Assembly (NCBI GenBank): GCA_016841045.1
Contig: JAENZX010000003.1
Coordinates: 147,282 to 211,281, forward strand
Direction: 5' to 3'
DNA: 64,000 nt
Source: Thermincola carboxydiphila
GTDB lineage: Bacteria; Bacillota; Thermincolia; Thermincolales; UBA2595
Shown: positions 17,581 to 24,812 of the stretch, piece by piece
How the letters are laid out: each line of letters opens with the position of its first letter
Numbering within the stretch: position 1 is the stretch's first letter
Notes under the pieces: model-generated
Database searches by the model: none
Told to the model about the DNA's origin: nothing
What the model saw: only the letters and a program-made list of their open reading frames with translations
Translations under genes and position numbers: made by a program

Positions 17581-18045
17581 ATGAAGGCTGAAGTAGTTAA
17601 CCCATTTTATATTGCAGCAAAAGAGATTTTAGAAATAGAGACCGATGTTAAGTGTGAGCGCGGTAAGTTATCTCTTGCGTCTTCCAAATGGACTACTCAG
17701 GAGATAACCATTATCATAAATGTAATTGGCCAAGTCAGGGGGGCATTCATTATTGGAATGTCCAGTGCAACCGGAAAATTAACAGCGGAAAAAATGATTT
17801 GTGAAAAGGTGGAAACAATAAACGAATTGGTAGTAAGCTGTTTAGCCGAATTAGGAAATATTATTGCCGGCAGGGCGTTGTCAAAACTGGAAACCGTGGG
17901 ATACCTGGCCGATATTACTCCACCAATGTTTTTATATGGGGAAAAAGCATACATATCTACACTAAATCGCCAGAGAATTCAGATACCGCTGAATACTGAA
18001 ATAGGGGTTATTGAACTAAGTATAGCATTGGAAATAAAATCTTAA
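17581..18045 (+). CDS. chemotaxis phosphatase CheX-like protein
   Basis: A 154-residue protein of the CheX/CheC superfamily. The catalytic-type motif E-x2-N is present as CLAELGNIIAGRA near residue 98. The sequence begins MKAEVVNPFYIAAKEIL, as family members do. CheX removes phosphate from CheY-P or related response regulators. No chemotaxis genes are nearby, so the partner is unknown. The ATG at 17581 (GGAAAGGGG upstream) is preferred. An upstream in-frame TTG at 17527, 11 bases after a strong GGAGG, would add 18 residues. That GGAGG also serves a five-codon ORF at 17520-17537. Confidence 0.82.
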   Translation: MKAEVVNPFYIAAKEILEIETDVKCERGKLSLASSKWTTQEITIIINVIGQVRGAFIIGMSSATGKLTAEKMICEKVETINELVVSCLAELGNIIAGRALSKLETVGYLADITPPMFLYGEKAYISTLNRQRIQIPLNTEIGVIELSIALEIKS

Positions 18046-18079
18046 ACTAAAAGTACAATGGCTTAACGAGGTGAAGAAA

Positions 18080-18802
18080 ATGATTTTCTCTCAATTTAAT
18101 TTCGATGGATGCTTGTCTTACGTTATCGGATGTGATAAGGAACTCGTTGGAGCCGTAATAGACCCAAGTAATGATATTGACGTGTTTACAAATTACGCAA
18201 GAAAAAAGCACCTGAAAATACTTTATGTAATTGATACTCACAGCCACTCTGACCATTTATCATCTGTTGAAGAACTTGCTGCGAAATTTAAGGCAAAAAC
18301 AGTAATGAACAGTTTTTTTATAAAGCAGAGGATGGTAAATATTAATTTCGATGAGATTTTTGGTCTTGGTGATATTCTTAAGCGTAATTCTAAAATACCT
18401 ATAGACATACATCTCAGTGAAGGAGACAAGTTGAAAATTGGCAGTCTTCTTTTGAAAGTCATACATACACCGGGACATACCATGGATTCAATGAGCCTTT
18501 TAGGAAAAGACAGGATTTTTACCGGAGACACACTAATGGCTGGACAATGTGGCAGAACTGATCTACCAGGAGGAAGTTCTGAGGATTTGTCTGACAGTAT
18601 CTTTAATAAACTGTTAAAATTACCCGACAATATACTGGTTTACCCGTCTCATGATTTTGGTAGAAGCTCAGTAACAACTATTGGTCATGAACGAAAAAAC
18701 AATTCGTTTATTAAAAGCATGGCAGTCTTACAGCAATTAAAGGCTGCAGGAAAAACGAGAGAGTTAAAACGAGAGAATCAATCGATAACTAAGATAGTCT
18801 AA
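18080..18802 (+). CDS. MBL-fold metallo-hydrolase (glyoxalase II/ETHE1-like)
   Basis: A 240-residue metallo-beta-lactamase-fold hydrolase. Metal ligands are visible as THSHSDHL near residue 56 (HxHxDH), GHTMDSM near 133, FTGDTLMAG near 151 and YPSHDFG near 193. The opening FNFDGCLSYVIG and AVIDPSNDID match persulfide dioxygenase/glyoxalase II relatives. Plausible roles are hydrolysis of a glutathione- or bacillithiol-type thioester or oxidation of persulfides; neither can be decided from sequence. ATG at 18080 is preferred over GTG at 18071, because GAGGTG is itself the binding site. The gene ends at a shared terminator facing the minus-strand stress gene. Confidence 0.85.
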   Translation: MIFSQFNFDGCLSYVIGCDKELVGAVIDPSNDIDVFTNYARKKHLKILYVIDTHSHSDHLSSVEELAAKFKAKTVMNSFFIKQRMVNINFDEIFGLGDILKRNSKIPIDIHLSEGDKLKIGSLLLKVIHTPGHTMDSMSLLGKDRIFTGDTLMAGQCGRTDLPGGSSEDLSDSIFNKLLKLPDNILVYPSHDFGRSSVTTIGHERKNNSFIKSMAVLQQLKAAGKTRELKRENQSITKIV

Positions 18803-18827
18803 AGAAATATTTAATTTTGAAATTTTG

Positions 18828-18861
18828 CAGGCAGGTTTGACTAAAACCTGCCTGTTTTTTT
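18828..18861 (+). terminator. rho-independent terminator after the MBL gene
   Basis: CAGGCAGGTTT and AAACCTGCCTG pair around a short loop and are followed by seven T residues. It lies between convergent genes. Confidence 0.9.
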
Positions 18862-18896
18862 ACTATAAAGCGGCGTTATTAAAGGAATCTGTTACT

Positions 18897-19403
18897 TTAG
18901 TTCCATGGTTTTAAAGGTTTTTCTATGGTTTTACTCCACTTCTCTACCAGGTGTGCACCATACCCACTTAAAAGATTTGCAACTTCCCCAGATTTTGTAC
19001 TATTAGTCTCTATAACTGCAAGTACATACCCGTCATCAACAAAGTTCTCAATTTCAGCTGCTCTTTCGCCGCCTACACCGTAATAGGTGAGTGCTGCGGC
19101 TAATGTTTTATCTCCCTGTATAAGGGCGCCGGCCAGGGGTCCACCGGCCATTACGCTTCCTATCCCAGGAAGGTCAATTGCATCTGCCTGGACAAGAAAA
19201 CTGTCAAAGTCATGAAGCATTCCAATAGAAGGGTCACCTGTTATTTCTTCAGCATACTCCATATTATTTGAGAAGTTGGGCTCATGCTGCTTTTTTATGA
19301 CTAATGAGATTTGACTGTTTGCGTAGCCTTCTGTTTCAATTTGACTTAAAGCTCTCTCGGCCTGGTGCATAGATTTAAATACCCCAATTACGGTTCGACG
19401 CAA
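18897..19403 (-). CDS. general stress protein 17M-like domain protein
   Basis: A 168-residue protein whose N terminus (RRTVIGVFKSMHQAERAL, then GYANSQISLVIKK) matches the general stress protein 17M-like/YflT domain. A glycine- and alanine-rich stretch near the middle (GIGSVMAGGPLAGALIQG) is typical of the longer members that shield a hydrophobic hairpin. VGGERAAEIENFVDDGYVLAVIE near residues 126-148 (in part) is also characteristic. The function is unknown; relatives are induced in stress or sporulation. The start is TTG at 19403, eight bases after AAAGGGTGG on the minus strand. It converges on the MBL gene. Confidence 0.78.
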   Translation of the reverse strand: MRRTVIGVFKSMHQAERALSQIETEGYANSQISLVIKKQHEPNFSNNMEYAEEITGDPSIGMLHDFDSFLVQADAIDLPGIGSVMAGGPLAGALIQGDKTLAAALTYYGVGGERAAEIENFVDDGYVLAVIETNSTKSGEVANLLSGYGAHLVEKWSKTIEKPLKPWN

Positions 19404-19551
19404 AAAAAACCACCCTTTCCAAAAATCAAAATAAATATTTGATTGTAGTGTTTATTGCCTGCAGTTTTTTATGCATATTAATTATTGGTATGTTTAATCA
19501 TAAGTATAGTTAAATAAAGTCAACCTCAACATAACAAGGAGTTGAAAATGC

Positions 19552-19794
19552 ATGCCACGATGCGCTAGATGCGGTAACACCCTCAGTTTTGGAAGTTCTT
19601 ATGTTCCATCTACTGCTCCAACTGCAAACGGCCCGGTTTCAGGATTAGTAGCTAACTTTGATAATGAAGGTTATATCACTGAAATGGATAGTCTTACATC
19701 CGACTTAAATGCAGTTCAGGAAGCTTGGGAAAGGCCTGAAGAGTACTTTGACATATGCTATAATTGCGGCAGTGAGGATATATATTGGGAGTAA
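19552..19794 (+). CDS. small zinc-ribbon protein
   Basis: An 80-residue protein with two CxxC pairs, CARCGN at residues 4-9 and CYNCGS near 69-74, which together could bind one zinc ion. The region between them is acidic and contains no further recognisable motif. I do not recognise a named family, and no function is proposed. The ATG at 19552 is 12 bases from AAGGAG. A different-frame ATG at 19548 sits closer to that site but gives only six codons before a stop. The gene stands alone between the stress gene (divergent) and a hypothetical gene. Confidence 0.7.
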   Translation: MPRCARCGNTLSFGSSYVPSTAPTANGPVSGLVANFDNEGYITEMDSLTSDLNAVQEAWERPEEYFDICYNCGSEDIYWE

Positions 19795-19824
19795 CGGAAT
19801 TATACTGAGGAGGAGTATGTTTTA

Positions 19825-19864
19825 CCTGCTGTTACAAGTTTTTGTATCTAACGGCAGGATTTTT
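19825..19864 (+). terminator. probable terminator after the zinc-ribbon gene
   Basis: CCTGCTGTTA and TAACGGCAGG pair with one wobble around a 14-nt loop and are followed by ATTTTTG. Confidence 0.65.
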
Positions 19865-19941
19865 GTTTATATTGGCGAAAAATAACAAAAGATGAAAATG
19901 TTATTGAACAAAAAGGATGCTGCAAAGGTTGGTGGTTTCAG

Positions 19942-20376
19942 GTGAGTACAGGAATTAGGGTTAAAGTGAGGCTTGACTATAAAGGATATCAGAAGCCAAG
20001 TAAATTTTTCTTTGGCGGTAAGAATATAGAAGAGGCTGCTGAGGAAGTAAGGGATCAGCAGGTTAGTATGCTCAGGAATGTACCTTTACAGGGTATAGCA
20101 ATTGAAGAAGTCGACATGAGCGGAGATGTTTATGTTGTGTTTGATGAAATTGCTAACAACGATGTTGCCTTTGCACCTGTTATTTTAACTATCACTGCTG
20201 ATAGCCTTGAAGACATTGTCAGGTTTATTGCAAGAGAAGAGTTTAAAAAAGTGGAAATTCTTCATCCTGAGTCTATGACACTCAACAGGATTGATGTTGA
20301 ACGAGTGCTTTTCAGAGTTAGTGAAGAACTTCGTGGCTACAGGCTAGTACTTGAAAGAAAGTATCATGGCAGATAA
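19942..20376 (+). CDS. hypothetical protein
   Basis: A 144-residue soluble protein that I do not recognise. It has no signal peptide or membrane helix. A basic N-terminal part (RVKVRLDYKGYQKPSKFFFGG) is followed by an alternating acidic and hydrophobic pattern suggesting an alpha/beta domain (VDMSGDVYVVFDEI, then TADSLEDIVRFIAREEF). The start is GTG at 19942 with a weak purine-rich AAAGGTTGG upstream. The HDOD gene begins 30 bp after its stop, so the two are likely co-transcribed and this protein may take part in the same signalling pathway. That link is inference only. Confidence 0.65.
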   Translation: MSTGIRVKVRLDYKGYQKPSKFFFGGKNIEEAAEEVRDQQVSMLRNVPLQGIAIEEVDMSGDVYVVFDEIANNDVAFAPVILTITADSLEDIVRFIAREEFKKVEILHPESMTLNRIDVERVLFRVSEELRGYRLVLERKYHGR

Positions 20377-20405
20377 ATCCGGGATTATTAGAGAGGACGG
20401 TTGTA

Positions 20406-21254
20406 ATGGGGCATAGTTTAACTGAAATACTTAATAAAGTTGAAGAGTTACCGACATTATCCCCTGTCACTCAACAGGTTCTCAAGTTAACTGGTGACCC
20501 GGCGATTTCTGTGACCGAACTTGCTGATGCCATAGTTAAAGATCAGGTGTTGACTGCTAAAGTCCTTAAAATGGCAAACTCGGCATATTACGGTTATTCC
20601 AGGAAAATATTTAATATTAATGAGGCTATAATGGTAATGGGTTTTAACGGGATTCGGAGCCTGGTCCTGGCGGCTTCTGCTTATAATATTATGAACAGAG
20701 AAGTTGAGGGTTATTTTCTACCTAAAGGTGACTTATGGAAACATTCCATGACTACAGCTTTGTTTGCTCGCACACTGGCCCAAAAGACTGACCTTGGCTT
20801 ACGCGAACATGCGTTTATTGCAGGACTTATTCATGATATAGGAAAAATTGTTCTTAGTACTTATTTGAAGGAGCAGTTTAAAGTTGTTTTAGATCTGGTA
20901 GAAGTGGAAAACATTCCTTTTATGGACGCTGAACAACAGGTTCTGGGTTATAACCATGCTGCCATTGGAGCCATAGTAGCTGAGAAGTGGAACCTACCAC
21001 CAATGCTTACAGAGGCAATAGCTCTCCACCATAGTCCCAGTGAAGCATCTACCAATCCAACCTTGACCAGTCTTATTCATGTGGCTGACGCATTGAGTAT
21101 GTCAATAGGTGCTGGTCTGGGTGGTGACGGGATGCTTTATCCTTTTGACGGATTTGCCTTGGAGCGACTCAGTTTGACATCTGATATTCTGGATGAAACA
21201 GTTGCTGCCATGACTGAGCACATTTCACTCGATGAGACAATAAATCTTGAATAG
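20406..21254 (+). CDS. HDOD domain signalling protein
   Basis: A 282-residue HDOD protein. Residues ~15-215 cover the HD-related output domain, with LPTLSPVTQQVLKL, ILTANSAYYG-like KMANSAYYGYSRKI (near 58-71) and HAFIAGLIHDIGKIVL (near 137-152). The HD pair in LIHDIG is retained, unlike many HDOD proteins. The family acts in signal transduction, often with two-component or c-di-GMP systems, but the activity is uncertain. A GAGAGGACGG site precedes the ATG. A paralogue with the same motifs lies at 48562-49389. A strong terminator follows. Confidence 0.88.
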   Translation: MGHSLTEILNKVEELPTLSPVTQQVLKLTGDPAISVTELADAIVKDQVLTAKVLKMANSAYYGYSRKIFNINEAIMVMGFNGIRSLVLAASAYNIMNREVEGYFLPKGDLWKHSMTTALFARTLAQKTDLGLREHAFIAGLIHDIGKIVLSTYLKEQFKVVLDLVEVENIPFMDAEQQVLGYNHAAIGAIVAEKWNLPPMLTEAIALHHSPSEASTNPTLTSLIHVADALSMSIGAGLGGDGMLYPFDGFALERLSLTSDILDETVAAMTEHISLDETINLE

Positions 21255-21284
21255 TATCCAGTAGTTTCATTAAAGAAGGAATAC

Positions 21285-21318
21285 AAAAATCCCTCTTTTA
21301 AGAAGAGAGGGATTTTTT
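21285..21318 (+). terminator. rho-independent terminator after HDOD gene
   Basis: AAAAATCCCTCTT and AAGAGAGGGATTTTTT form a long stem ending in six T residues. Confidence 0.92.
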
Positions 21319-21417
21319 ACATTGTTTTTTAGACTCGAGAAACCTTAATGCCTGATAACATTAGGAGAGAAGGAGGGAAGTATTGAACTATAAAATTTAG
21401 GGTTCAATGCAATAACT

Positions 21418-21816
21418 ATGTCAGCAAACAAAATACCCGAAAAAAAGGGTGTAAAAGTTCTGGAAGGGTTTGTGATCATTTTATTTACCCAGAGTCTCGG
21501 TACTTTTTTATCAGACAAGTATGACCTTATCTTACCTGGTAACCTTACGGGCCTGTTACTTTTATTTTTAGCACTAACATTTAAAATTGTTAAACTTGAA
21601 ACAGTTGAAGGTGCTGCAAATCTCCTTCTTGACAATATGATGGCATTATTTATCCCACTTAACGTGGGTCTCATAACCATTTTACCAAAGTTAAAGCAGG
21701 AATGGCTAGCTATTCTGGTCAGTCTTTTAGCAAGTACAATTATTGTAATGGTCGTAACAGCTAAAACAGTAGAATTCACAGAAGGGAGGAGAAAAAATGT
21801 TAAACTCCCTTCTTAG
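21418..21816 (+). CDS. lrgA: CidA/LrgA family holin-like protein
   Basis: A 132-residue membrane protein with about four helices and the family core LPGNLTGLLLLFLAL (near 40-54) and FIPLNVGLI (near 79-87). LrgA and LrgB together modulate murein hydrolase activity and cell lysis, or export small acids such as pyruvate. The ATG at 21418 has no binding site at normal distance. The only strong site, AAGGAGGG at 21370-21377, serves a five-codon ORF starting with TTG at 21383. The lrgA frame has no ATG, GTG or TTG between its upstream stop and 21418. The 3' end overlaps lrgB by 20 bp. Confidence 0.88.
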   Translation: MSANKIPEKKGVKVLEGFVIILFTQSLGTFLSDKYDLILPGNLTGLLLLFLALTFKIVKLETVEGAANLLLDNMMALFIPLNVGLITILPKLKQEWLAILVSLLASTIIVMVVTAKTVEFTEGRRKNVKLPS

Positions 21817-22492
21817 TGAGAATTTATTTCAGATAACATTTACATTGGTAATCTATACTGTTGTTAACCGCTTATATAAAAGAATTCACTTTTTCCTTTT
21901 CAATCCACTTATTTTAGCTCCAGCCATAATGCTATTTGTTTTGCATTATGCCAGAGTTGATTACGAAGTCTATGCTAAGGGTGGAGATATGATAAAGTTT
22001 CTTCTTGGACCGGCTACTGTGGCACTGGGAGTGCCGCTTTACAAGCAGATTCCCATTATCAGGTCCAAGCTAAGGCCTATTTTGACGGGCGTCTTTGTCG
22101 GAAGTATAACAGCAGTTGTCAGTACTGTTTTTTTAGCCAAGGCTTTAGGCGCAAACACAGATACTCTTATTTCAATTGCAGCCAAATCAACTACGATGCC
22201 CATCGCCTTAGGAATAACAGAAATGCTCGGTGGGAACGATAAGCTTATTGTACTGGGTGTAGCTGTGACAGGAATCTTTGGCGGCAGCATTGGACCGGAG
22301 GTTATGCGATTAGTCAGGGTAAAAAGCAAGATAGCTATTGGGGTAGGAATTGGAACATCATCTCACGCAGGAGGAACCTCAAGGGCACTGCTTTTGGGTG
22401 AGACAGAAGGTTCTATGAGCGGTGCTGCTATAGTTCTGACAGGTTTAGTTACAGCTTTGATAGTTCCGTATTTAGTAAAAATACTTATATAA
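21797..22492 (+). CDS. lrgB: LrgB family protein
   Basis: A 231-residue polytopic protein of the LrgB/CidB family. Conserved stretches are KFLLGPATVALGVPLYKQ (near 75-92), SITPKSVTTPIA-like AAKSTTMPIALGI (near 127-139), and GGSIGPEVMRL (near 157-167) followed by ASHGIGTA-like GIGTSSHAGGTSRAL. It pairs with LrgA in the membrane. The ATG at 21797 follows GGGAGGAG at ideal spacing inside lrgA, which points to coupled translation. Length and motifs are normal. The YhiN-type flavoprotein follows 23 bp later. Confidence 0.93.
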   Translation: MLNSLLSENLFQITFTLVIYTVVNRLYKRIHFFLFNPLILAPAIMLFVLHYARVDYEVYAKGGDMIKFLLGPATVALGVPLYKQIPIIRSKLRPILTGVFVGSITAVVSTVFLAKALGANTDTLISIAAKSTTMPIALGITEMLGGNDKLIVLGVAVTGIFGGSIGPEVMRLVRVKSKIAIGVGIGTSSHAGGTSRALLLGETEGSMSGAAIVLTGLVTALIVPYLVKILI

Positions 22493-22515
22493 TATAATGT
22501 TTCGGAAGGTGCTGT

Positions 22516-23754
22516 ATGAATATTATAGTCTTAGGGGCTGGAGCTGCGGGGTTAATTGCTGCAGGACAGGCAGCAGCGGAGGGGGCCCAGGTTACGGTTA
22601 TAGAAAAAAACGATCGGCCAGGAAGAAAACTTTTGATTACGGGTAAAGGGCGATGTAATATAACTAATACTGAACAGATGCCTGATTTTCTTAAACATAT
22701 TCCCGGTAATGGTCAATTTTTATATAGTTCCTTGTCCAGATTTGGCAATAATGATTTAATTAATTTTTTAAATGAACTAGGTCTAGAGACAAAGATTGAG
22801 AGAGGAGGGAGGGTCTTTCCGGTCAGCGACAAGGCTGAAGATGTTGTTAAGACCTTGACTTCCTTCTGCTTATCGCAGGATGTTAAATTTAAGTATGATC
22901 TAAGTGCTGAAGAAATAGTAACTGAGCAGGGAAAAGTTACTGCCGTCCGGTGTGCAAACGGGTCTTTGCATGAATGTGATGCGGCTATAATTGCCACGGG
23001 AGGTGCATCGTACCCAGGCACTGGCTCAACCGGAGACGGCTATGAAATAGCCCGCAGGCTGGGTCATACTGTGACACCGCTTAAACCTGCTCTGGTGCCA
23101 TTGGAAACAAAGGAAGAATGGGTAAAAGGATTGCAGGGTCTTTCACTGAAAAATGTTGAAGTAACTGTTTCTCACAATGGTAAAAAGCAAATTTCTGAGT
23201 TTGGGGAAATGATTTTTACACATTTTGGATTATCAGGGCCAATAATTTTAACTGTTAGTAGAACAATAGTGCCATTACTTGATAAAGATAAAGGTGTAAC
23301 ATTAAAACTGGACCTCAAGCCCGCCCTGTCTGAGGAACAGCTGGATGCAAGGGTTCAGCGAGATTTTAACAAATATGCGAGAAAACAGTTTCAAAATTCA
23401 CTAGATGAACTATTACCAAAATCGATGATTCCAGTAATAGTTAAATTATCTGGTATTAAGCCTGATAAACCTGTTCATCAGGTTACCAGGGAAGAAAGAT
23501 TAAAGTTAGTTGAGCTTTTTAAGTCCTTAACTATCACAATAACAAAGCCCCGTTCACTAAAGGAAGCTATTGTGACAGCAGGAGGAGTTTCAATAAAGGA
23601 AATAAACCCGAAAACCATGGAGTCAAAGTTAGTGAAAGGTCTGTACTTCGCGGGTGAAGTTGTCGATGTTGATGCCTATACAGGCGGTTTTAACCTTCAG
23701 GCGGCATTCAGCATGGGGTATGTAGCAGGGATAAGCGCTGCGACTAGTGGCTAG
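22516..23754 (+). CDS. YhiN/HI0933-type NAD(P)/FAD-dependent oxidoreductase
   Basis: A 412-residue flavoprotein of the HI0933/YhiN group. The N-terminal FAD motif GAGAAGLIAAGQAA lies at residues 7-20, followed by RPGRKLLITGKGRCNITN near 35-52, the family signature. Other hallmarks are ATGGASYPGTGSTGDGY near 160-176 and YFAGEVVDVDAYTGGFNLQ near 377-395. The reaction is not firmly known; annotations such as aminoacetone oxidase exist. A GGAAGG site precedes the ATG. Only 23 bp separate it from lrgB, so it is probably in the same unit. Confidence 0.9.
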   Translation: MNIIVLGAGAAGLIAAGQAAAEGAQVTVIEKNDRPGRKLLITGKGRCNITNTEQMPDFLKHIPGNGQFLYSSLSRFGNNDLINFLNELGLETKIERGGRVFPVSDKAEDVVKTLTSFCLSQDVKFKYDLSAEEIVTEQGKVTAVRCANGSLHECDAAIIATGGASYPGTGSTGDGYEIARRLGHTVTPLKPALVPLETKEEWVKGLQGLSLKNVEVTVSHNGKKQISEFGEMIFTHFGLSGPIILTVSRTIVPLLDKDKGVTLKLDLKPALSEEQLDARVQRDFNKYARKQFQNSLDELLPKSMIPVIVKLSGIKPDKPVHQVTREERLKLVELFKSLTITITKPRSLKEAIVTAGGVSIKEINPKTMESKLVKGLYFAGEVVDVDAYTGGFNLQAAFSMGYVAGISAATSG

Positions 23755-23782
23755 CCACAATTATGAAGGGAGCACGATAGCG

Positions 23783-24082
23783 TTGGCTTCAGTACGGATA
23801 ATCTTATTACTTTTAGTTATCTTTGCCGTTATTTCCGGTTTTACCGTTTTACTGCATTATTTGTTTAGAAAAATTGTATTTATAAAATATATCCCAGGGC
23901 TTTTATTTTTACTGGCCGGTCTATACTTATTTTATATGTCTCGGCAGGTAGAGGCGGGGTTTAGGGATATTGCCATGCTGATTATGGCTTTTATGGCCAT
24001 GGCCGGCTTTGGCGGTGGAATCGTAACAGCCGTCTTCATAGATGCATTACTTCCTATTATCAGAAGTACAAAGGAAATGTAA
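23783..24082 (+). CDS. small membrane protein of unknown function
   Basis: A ~99-residue protein with three hydrophobic segments: RIILLLLVIFAVISGFTVLL, YIPGLLFLLAGLYLFYM and a glycine-rich third helix (MAMAGFGGGIVTAVFIDALL). I do not recognise it beyond a general likeness to small Firmicutes membrane proteins encoded near YhiN-type flavoproteins. TTG at 23783, about ten bases after GAAGGGAG, is preferred over GTG at 23747, which overlaps the flavoprotein gene. No function is proposed. A terminator follows its stop. Confidence 0.6.
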   Translation: MASVRIILLLLVIFAVISGFTVLLHYLFRKIVFIKYIPGLLFLLAGLYLFYMSRQVEAGFRDIAMLIMAFMAMAGFGGGIVTAVFIDALLPIIRSTKEM

Positions 24083-24118
24083 AAGAGGGCGTGTACATGG
24101 CCCCTTTTTCTTTTAAAT
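24083..24118 (+). terminator. probable terminator after the small membrane gene
   Basis: GGGC and GCCC pair around the small palindrome TGTACA and are followed by CTTTTTCTTTT. Confidence 0.6.
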
Positions 24119-24169
24119 TGTAGTCTCCCGAAACTTAGGCCGGGGAATCCGGTGAGGCAATCGGAATGA

Positions 24170-24212
24170 TGGTGGGCGTGAAACTTCCAGTTTCGCGCCC
24201 ACCGTTTTTCTA
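24170..24212 (+). terminator. strong rho-independent hairpin
   Basis: GGTGGGCGTGAAACT and AGTTTCGCGCCCACC pair over 15 bp with one G-T wobble and are followed by GTTTTTCT. It lies between the convergent membrane-protein gene and the AbrB-like gene. Confidence 0.8.
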
Positions 24213-24231
24213 ATTGCATTACGCTAATATA

Positions 24232-24447
24232 TTACTCCCTGACTTTAACCTTCTGCCCCAGGGAGTTACTGATTTCTGTTGCTTTTTCCATTACTTCCAT
24301 CGGGAGTTTTCCCATAACCAGGTGTTCTCCGGTATGGTCAAATCTCAAAACCATCTTATCTCCTGGCTCCAAAGTCAATTTTGCCTGTACTTCAGAAGGA
24401 ATGTCAATACTATTATTCTGATTCACCTCAACGATATATTCCGACAC
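24232..24447 (-). CDS. SpoVT/AbrB-like swapped-hairpin domain protein
   Basis: A 71-residue protein resembling the AbrB/MazE/SpoVT DNA-binding domain. VNQNNSIDIPSEVQAKLTLEPGDKMVLRF (in part) has the pattern of a swapped-hairpin beta barrel with the I-P-x-x-V/I-x-x-x-L-x-L-x-x-G-D signature. Such proteins act as transition-state regulators or as antitoxins, but no toxin gene lies next to it. GTG at 24447 is preferred because GGAGGG is seven bases away; the TTG at 24465 would place the binding site inside the gene. It is a single gene, downstream of typA on the same strand. Confidence 0.7.
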   Translation of the reverse strand: MSEYIVEVNQNNSIDIPSEVQAKLTLEPGDKMVLRFDHTGEHLVMGKLPMEVMEKATEISNSLGQKVKVRE

Positions 24448-24524
24448 TATAAATCCCTCCATCAATATTTTCTCTTTTATCTTGTTAATAATCAGGCTTA
24501 AATATTCAGCAGATCACCTAAAAT

Positions 24525-24551
24525 AAAAAAGACAGGTATCCATAACCTATC
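24525..24551 (-). terminator. possible typA terminator, minus strand
   Basis: On the minus strand GATAGGT and ACCTGTC form a stem with one mismatch followed by TTTTTTATTTT. Also, AAAAAAGACAGGTA (24525-24538) is the exact inverse of sequence at 24793-24806, so the two may once have formed one hairpin. Confidence 0.5.
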
Positions 24552-24562
24552 TTAGAATATAA

Positions 24563-24770
24563 ACAAACCCTTGAAAATGTAAAAGGGGATGGAATTTTTC
24601 CGGAAAGGCGAGTCTGCCATCCGCCTGTCGGCGTCGGGGCTCTTAGCGTCTTTAGCGCTTAAAGCCCCGTTGTCCTGTGGAGGGAGAGCGTAAGCGATCC
24701 GATAACAGGCTGAGCTGTTGCCGCCCTGAAGGAAATGTCCTATCCTCTTTAACCTATAAAAAGGGTTTGT
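24563..24770 (-). repeat. MITE-like dispersed element, copy 2
   Basis: A 208-bp element closely matching the copy at 3170-3375 but inverted. Ends are ACAAACC (24563-24569) and GGTTTGT (24764-24770). The central hairpin at 24636-24668 uses arms GGGGCTCTTAGCG and CGCTTAAAGCCCC. It lies between typA and its likely terminator, and inside a 14-bp inverted repeat (24525-24538 with 24793-24806). Confidence 0.8.
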
Positions 24771-24812
24771 CAACTACACTGAGACAATTTAGTACCTGTC
24801 TTTTTTTCTTTG

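Noticed and set aside
19817-19885. 22-codon ORF with GAGGAGG before it
   Set aside because: It overlaps a terminator-like hairpin, its binding site is too close to the ATG, and the peptide shows nothing recognisable.
24214-24501. 95-residue plus-strand frame
   Set aside because: It is the reverse frame of the AbrB-like gene, which has a binding site and a family match.
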